From Actinobacteria bacterium UBA3028 (GTDB taxonomy: Bacteria > Actinomycetota > Actinomycetes > Nanopelagicales > Nanopelagicaceae), in contig DFDL01000063.1 of assembly GCA_002367715.1 (NCBI GenBank), forward strand, positions 1 to 24,720: a stretch of 24,720 nucleotides of DNA, read 5' to 3'. Position numbers and translations under genes: made by a program. Under the pieces are notes generated by a model. The model was not told where the DNA came from. It did no database searches and was given only the letters and a program-made list of their open reading frames with translations. Shown here piece after piece: positions 23,234 through 24,720 of the stretch. Every line of letters begins with the position of its first letter. Within the stretch, counting starts at the first letter, position 1.

Positions 23234-24445
23234 CTAGACCCTGCCCGCAAATGGCATCATTCCAGGGACGCTGTAAATATCTGAATACCTAAGACCCGTT
23301 GCAGTTGATCTGGCCTCCCACATCATTCCGCCACCTGCATAAATGCTCATATGGTGAATGGTGCTTTGAGTCCCCTTATATGAGTAAAAAATTAAGTCTC
23401 CTGGTTGCATCTCAGCAATTGGTATCTGCATCGTATAGGTGTAATACAAACTCGCGTTAAGGCGATCCCAATTAGGCCACCCAAGTCCAATATATTTATA
23501 GGCGGCATAGACGAGTCCAGAACAATCAAATGAATTTGGCCCTTCATCACCCCAGACATATGGTTTCTTTGCTAATACTTGTCGCTTGGCAAATTCGACA
23601 GCCTTAAGCCGCTCTTCGCCATTTGTTCGTATATTCTTTGCACCAGTAGGCCCACCAATTTCCCAAACTTTGGATTGATTCTTGACCTTTCCTGCCTCAA
23701 TCGATCGAGATTCTTCTAGAATTGCAAGTTGCCTTCTCTGTTCAAGACTTAATCTAACTTTTCTAGCCGAAGCTAATTCGCGTTGCAATTTGTCCTGAAC
23801 TGCTTGCAATTTGGCAACTTCAGCTTGCTGGGCATTTCTAACATCCTCGGCTTCTTTCTTGGTCGCAAGGACTTTTTCCAGGACAACTTGTTGTTTTTTT
23901 TGCGCTCTTTCTGAGACCATCTTGGCCTTCTGGGCAATAACTTCAACTTCCTGATATCTAAACAAGACAGTTTTGTTGCGAGCTCCTAGATTTTCCAACG
24001 CCGATATTCTGTCAATAACTTCTTGTGGTCCATCTGAATTCAACACCGATTCTAAGTCACTCAGCCCACCGCCCGCCATGTAGGCAGTTCTAGCCAAGTT
24101 ACCAATCTCGTTATGAGTATCAGAAACGCCTACTAAAGCCGCTTTATGCGCCGTAAGGGCGACATTGACTTCAGCCGTTGCAATGAATAACTCCTTCTGA
24201 GCCGCTGAATATTTTAACTGTGCGACGTTCGCAAGGACTGCCAACTTCTTAAGATTTCCCCTAGCACTATCAAGTTTTGCTGCTGCAATTTCGGCAACTT
24301 TCTTCTTCTCCAATTCAATTTTTTTTGCACTTTTAATCTGTTTCAAAGTTGGTTTATGATTTTTCGCTAAAGCGACTCTGTTCTCAAATTGAGTGGTTGA
24401 GAAGAGAATTGAAATTATAAGAAATGAAATAAATTTTCTACTCAT
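23234..24445 (-). CDS. Secreted coiled-coil NlpC/P60 peptidoglycan hydrolase (RipA-like)
   Basis: A 403-residue cell-wall endopeptidase predicted to cut stem peptides in peptidoglycan. It has an N-terminal signal/anchor helix (about 1-27), a long Lys/Glu/Ala-rich coiled coil (about 35-260), then the NlpC/P60 domain (about 285-403). Catalytic Cys308 lies in FDCSGLVY and the catalytic His is His365 in HHMSIYAGGG. The coiled coil followed by NlpC/P60 is the layout of RipA and CwlO-type enzymes, which are kept inactive until a partner such as FtsEX or SteA-like protein engages the coil. The ATG overlaps the upstream stop as ATGA, so translation of the two hydrolases is coupled. Confidence 0.93.
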   Translation of the reverse strand: MSRKFISFLIISILFSTTQFENRVALAKNHKPTLKQIKSAKKIELEKKKVAEIAAAKLDSARGNLKKLAVLANVAQLKYSAAQKELFIATAEVNVALTAHKAALVGVSDTHNEIGNLARTAYMAGGGLSDLESVLNSDGPQEVIDRISALENLGARNKTVLFRYQEVEVIAQKAKMVSERAQKKQQVVLEKVLATKKEAEDVRNAQQAEVAKLQAVQDKLQRELASARKVRLSLEQRRQLAILEESRSIEAGKVKNQSKVWEIGGPTGAKNIRTNGEERLKAVEFAKRQVLAKKPYVWGDEGPNSFDCSGLVYAAYKYIGLGWPNWDRLNASLYYTYTMQIPIAEMQPGDLIFYSYKGTQSTIHHMSIYAGGGMMWEARSTATGLRYSDIYSVPGMMPFAGRV

Positions 24446-24720
24446 AATCTTCGCGCGCCCACAAATGGCTTATAACCAAACATTCTTGTTATAGGAATAA
24501 CCTCAACTTTCTTGCCTGGCCTTGGAGCCTGCACCATCTTTCCACCGCCCATATACATAGAGACATGACTATTTGGTATCCCGTAAAACATTAGATCCCC
24601 TGGCTTGAGTGATGTGTACGAAACAGACTTCCCATACTTAATTTGCGCTCCAGAAAAGTGCGGTAGAGAGATCCCTGCAGCTTGAAATGCGCGCATGGTC
24701 AAGCCAGAGCAATCCCACCT
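24442..24720 (-). CDS. NlpC/P60 family peptidoglycan hydrolase (partial, 5' end outside window)
   Basis: The last 92 residues of a second NlpC/P60 protein; the frame is open to the right edge. The catalytic Cys is visible at the very edge in WDCSGLT, and the catalytic His in SHVSMYMGGG, followed by MVQAP. The N-terminal part, where a signal peptide or targeting domain would lie, is outside the window. Its TGA overlaps the ATG of the next hydrolase gene by four bases. Two consecutive hydrolases of one family suggest paired or paralogous envelope enzymes. Confidence 0.92.
   Translation of the reverse strand, partial: RWDCSGLTMRAFQAAGISLPHFSGAQIKYGKSVSYTSLKPGDLMFYGIPNSHVSMYMGGGKMVQAPRPGKKVEVIPITRMFGYKPFVGARRL

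Noticed and set aside
1..24720. CRISPR arrays, tRNA or rRNA genes, insertion sequences, prophage genes
   Set aside because: I saw no regularly spaced repeats, cloverleaf-like segments with conserved T-loop, transposase or phage genes on either strand.

Overview
The window looks like a chromosome segment from a low-GC, free-living aquatic actinobacterium, most likely a freshwater planktonic lineage of the acI / Nanopelagicales type. This is an inference from four things: the AT-rich actinobacterial gene set, a heliorhodopsin close to the freshwater actinobacterial prototype, a KatG, and a complete branched-chain amino-acid (Liv-type) ABC transporter. I cannot confirm the genus by eye. Coding density is high. 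No gap reaches 300 bases, and no tRNA, rRNA, CRISPR array or insertion sequence is visible.

Layout. Positions 1-39 are the tail of a very basic protein, followed by a strong terminator. Next come an M13 zinc metallopeptidase (152-2107), tgt and yaaA as a tight pair (2214-4097), and a convergent MpaB/DUF2236 oxygenase (4087-4989, minus). A YdfG-like SDR (minus) and a DedA membrane protein (plus) diverge from one 24-bp gap. UppP (minus) converges on DedA. KatG (7356-9512, minus) and a class V PLP enzyme (9643-10809, minus) follow. Then comes the livHMGF cluster with its binding protein LivJ (10935-15815, minus).

The second half is more unusual. A SulP anion transporter (16021-17487, minus) diverges from a three-domain persulfide-dioxygenase/rhodanese protein resembling CstB (17709-19127, plus). 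Its promoter carries a perfect 18-bp palindrome of the CsoR/CstR operator type, lying in the spacer and over the -10. Downstream on the same strand are a truncated rhodanese remnant (19127-19270) and a full-length heliorhodopsin (19357-20151), with no visible terminator between them. Converging on these is a probable operon of two tandem NlpC/P60 cell-wall hydrolases, a secreted Asp-box (BNR-like) protein and a Cu(I)-type P1B ATPase (24720 down to 20227, minus).

How they fit together. The SulP - CstB-like - rhodanese - heliorhodopsin stretch reads as a reactive-sulfur module with a light receptor attached. This combination is the best candidate here for an undescribed system, although the functional link is inferred from order, strand and the operator only. 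DedA and UppP plausibly act on the same undecaprenyl lipid carrier. Five gene starts carry a TANNNT hexamer exactly six bases before the start codon, the hallmark of leaderless transcription. Two of these form a back-to-back symmetrical divergent promoter between the SDR and dedA.
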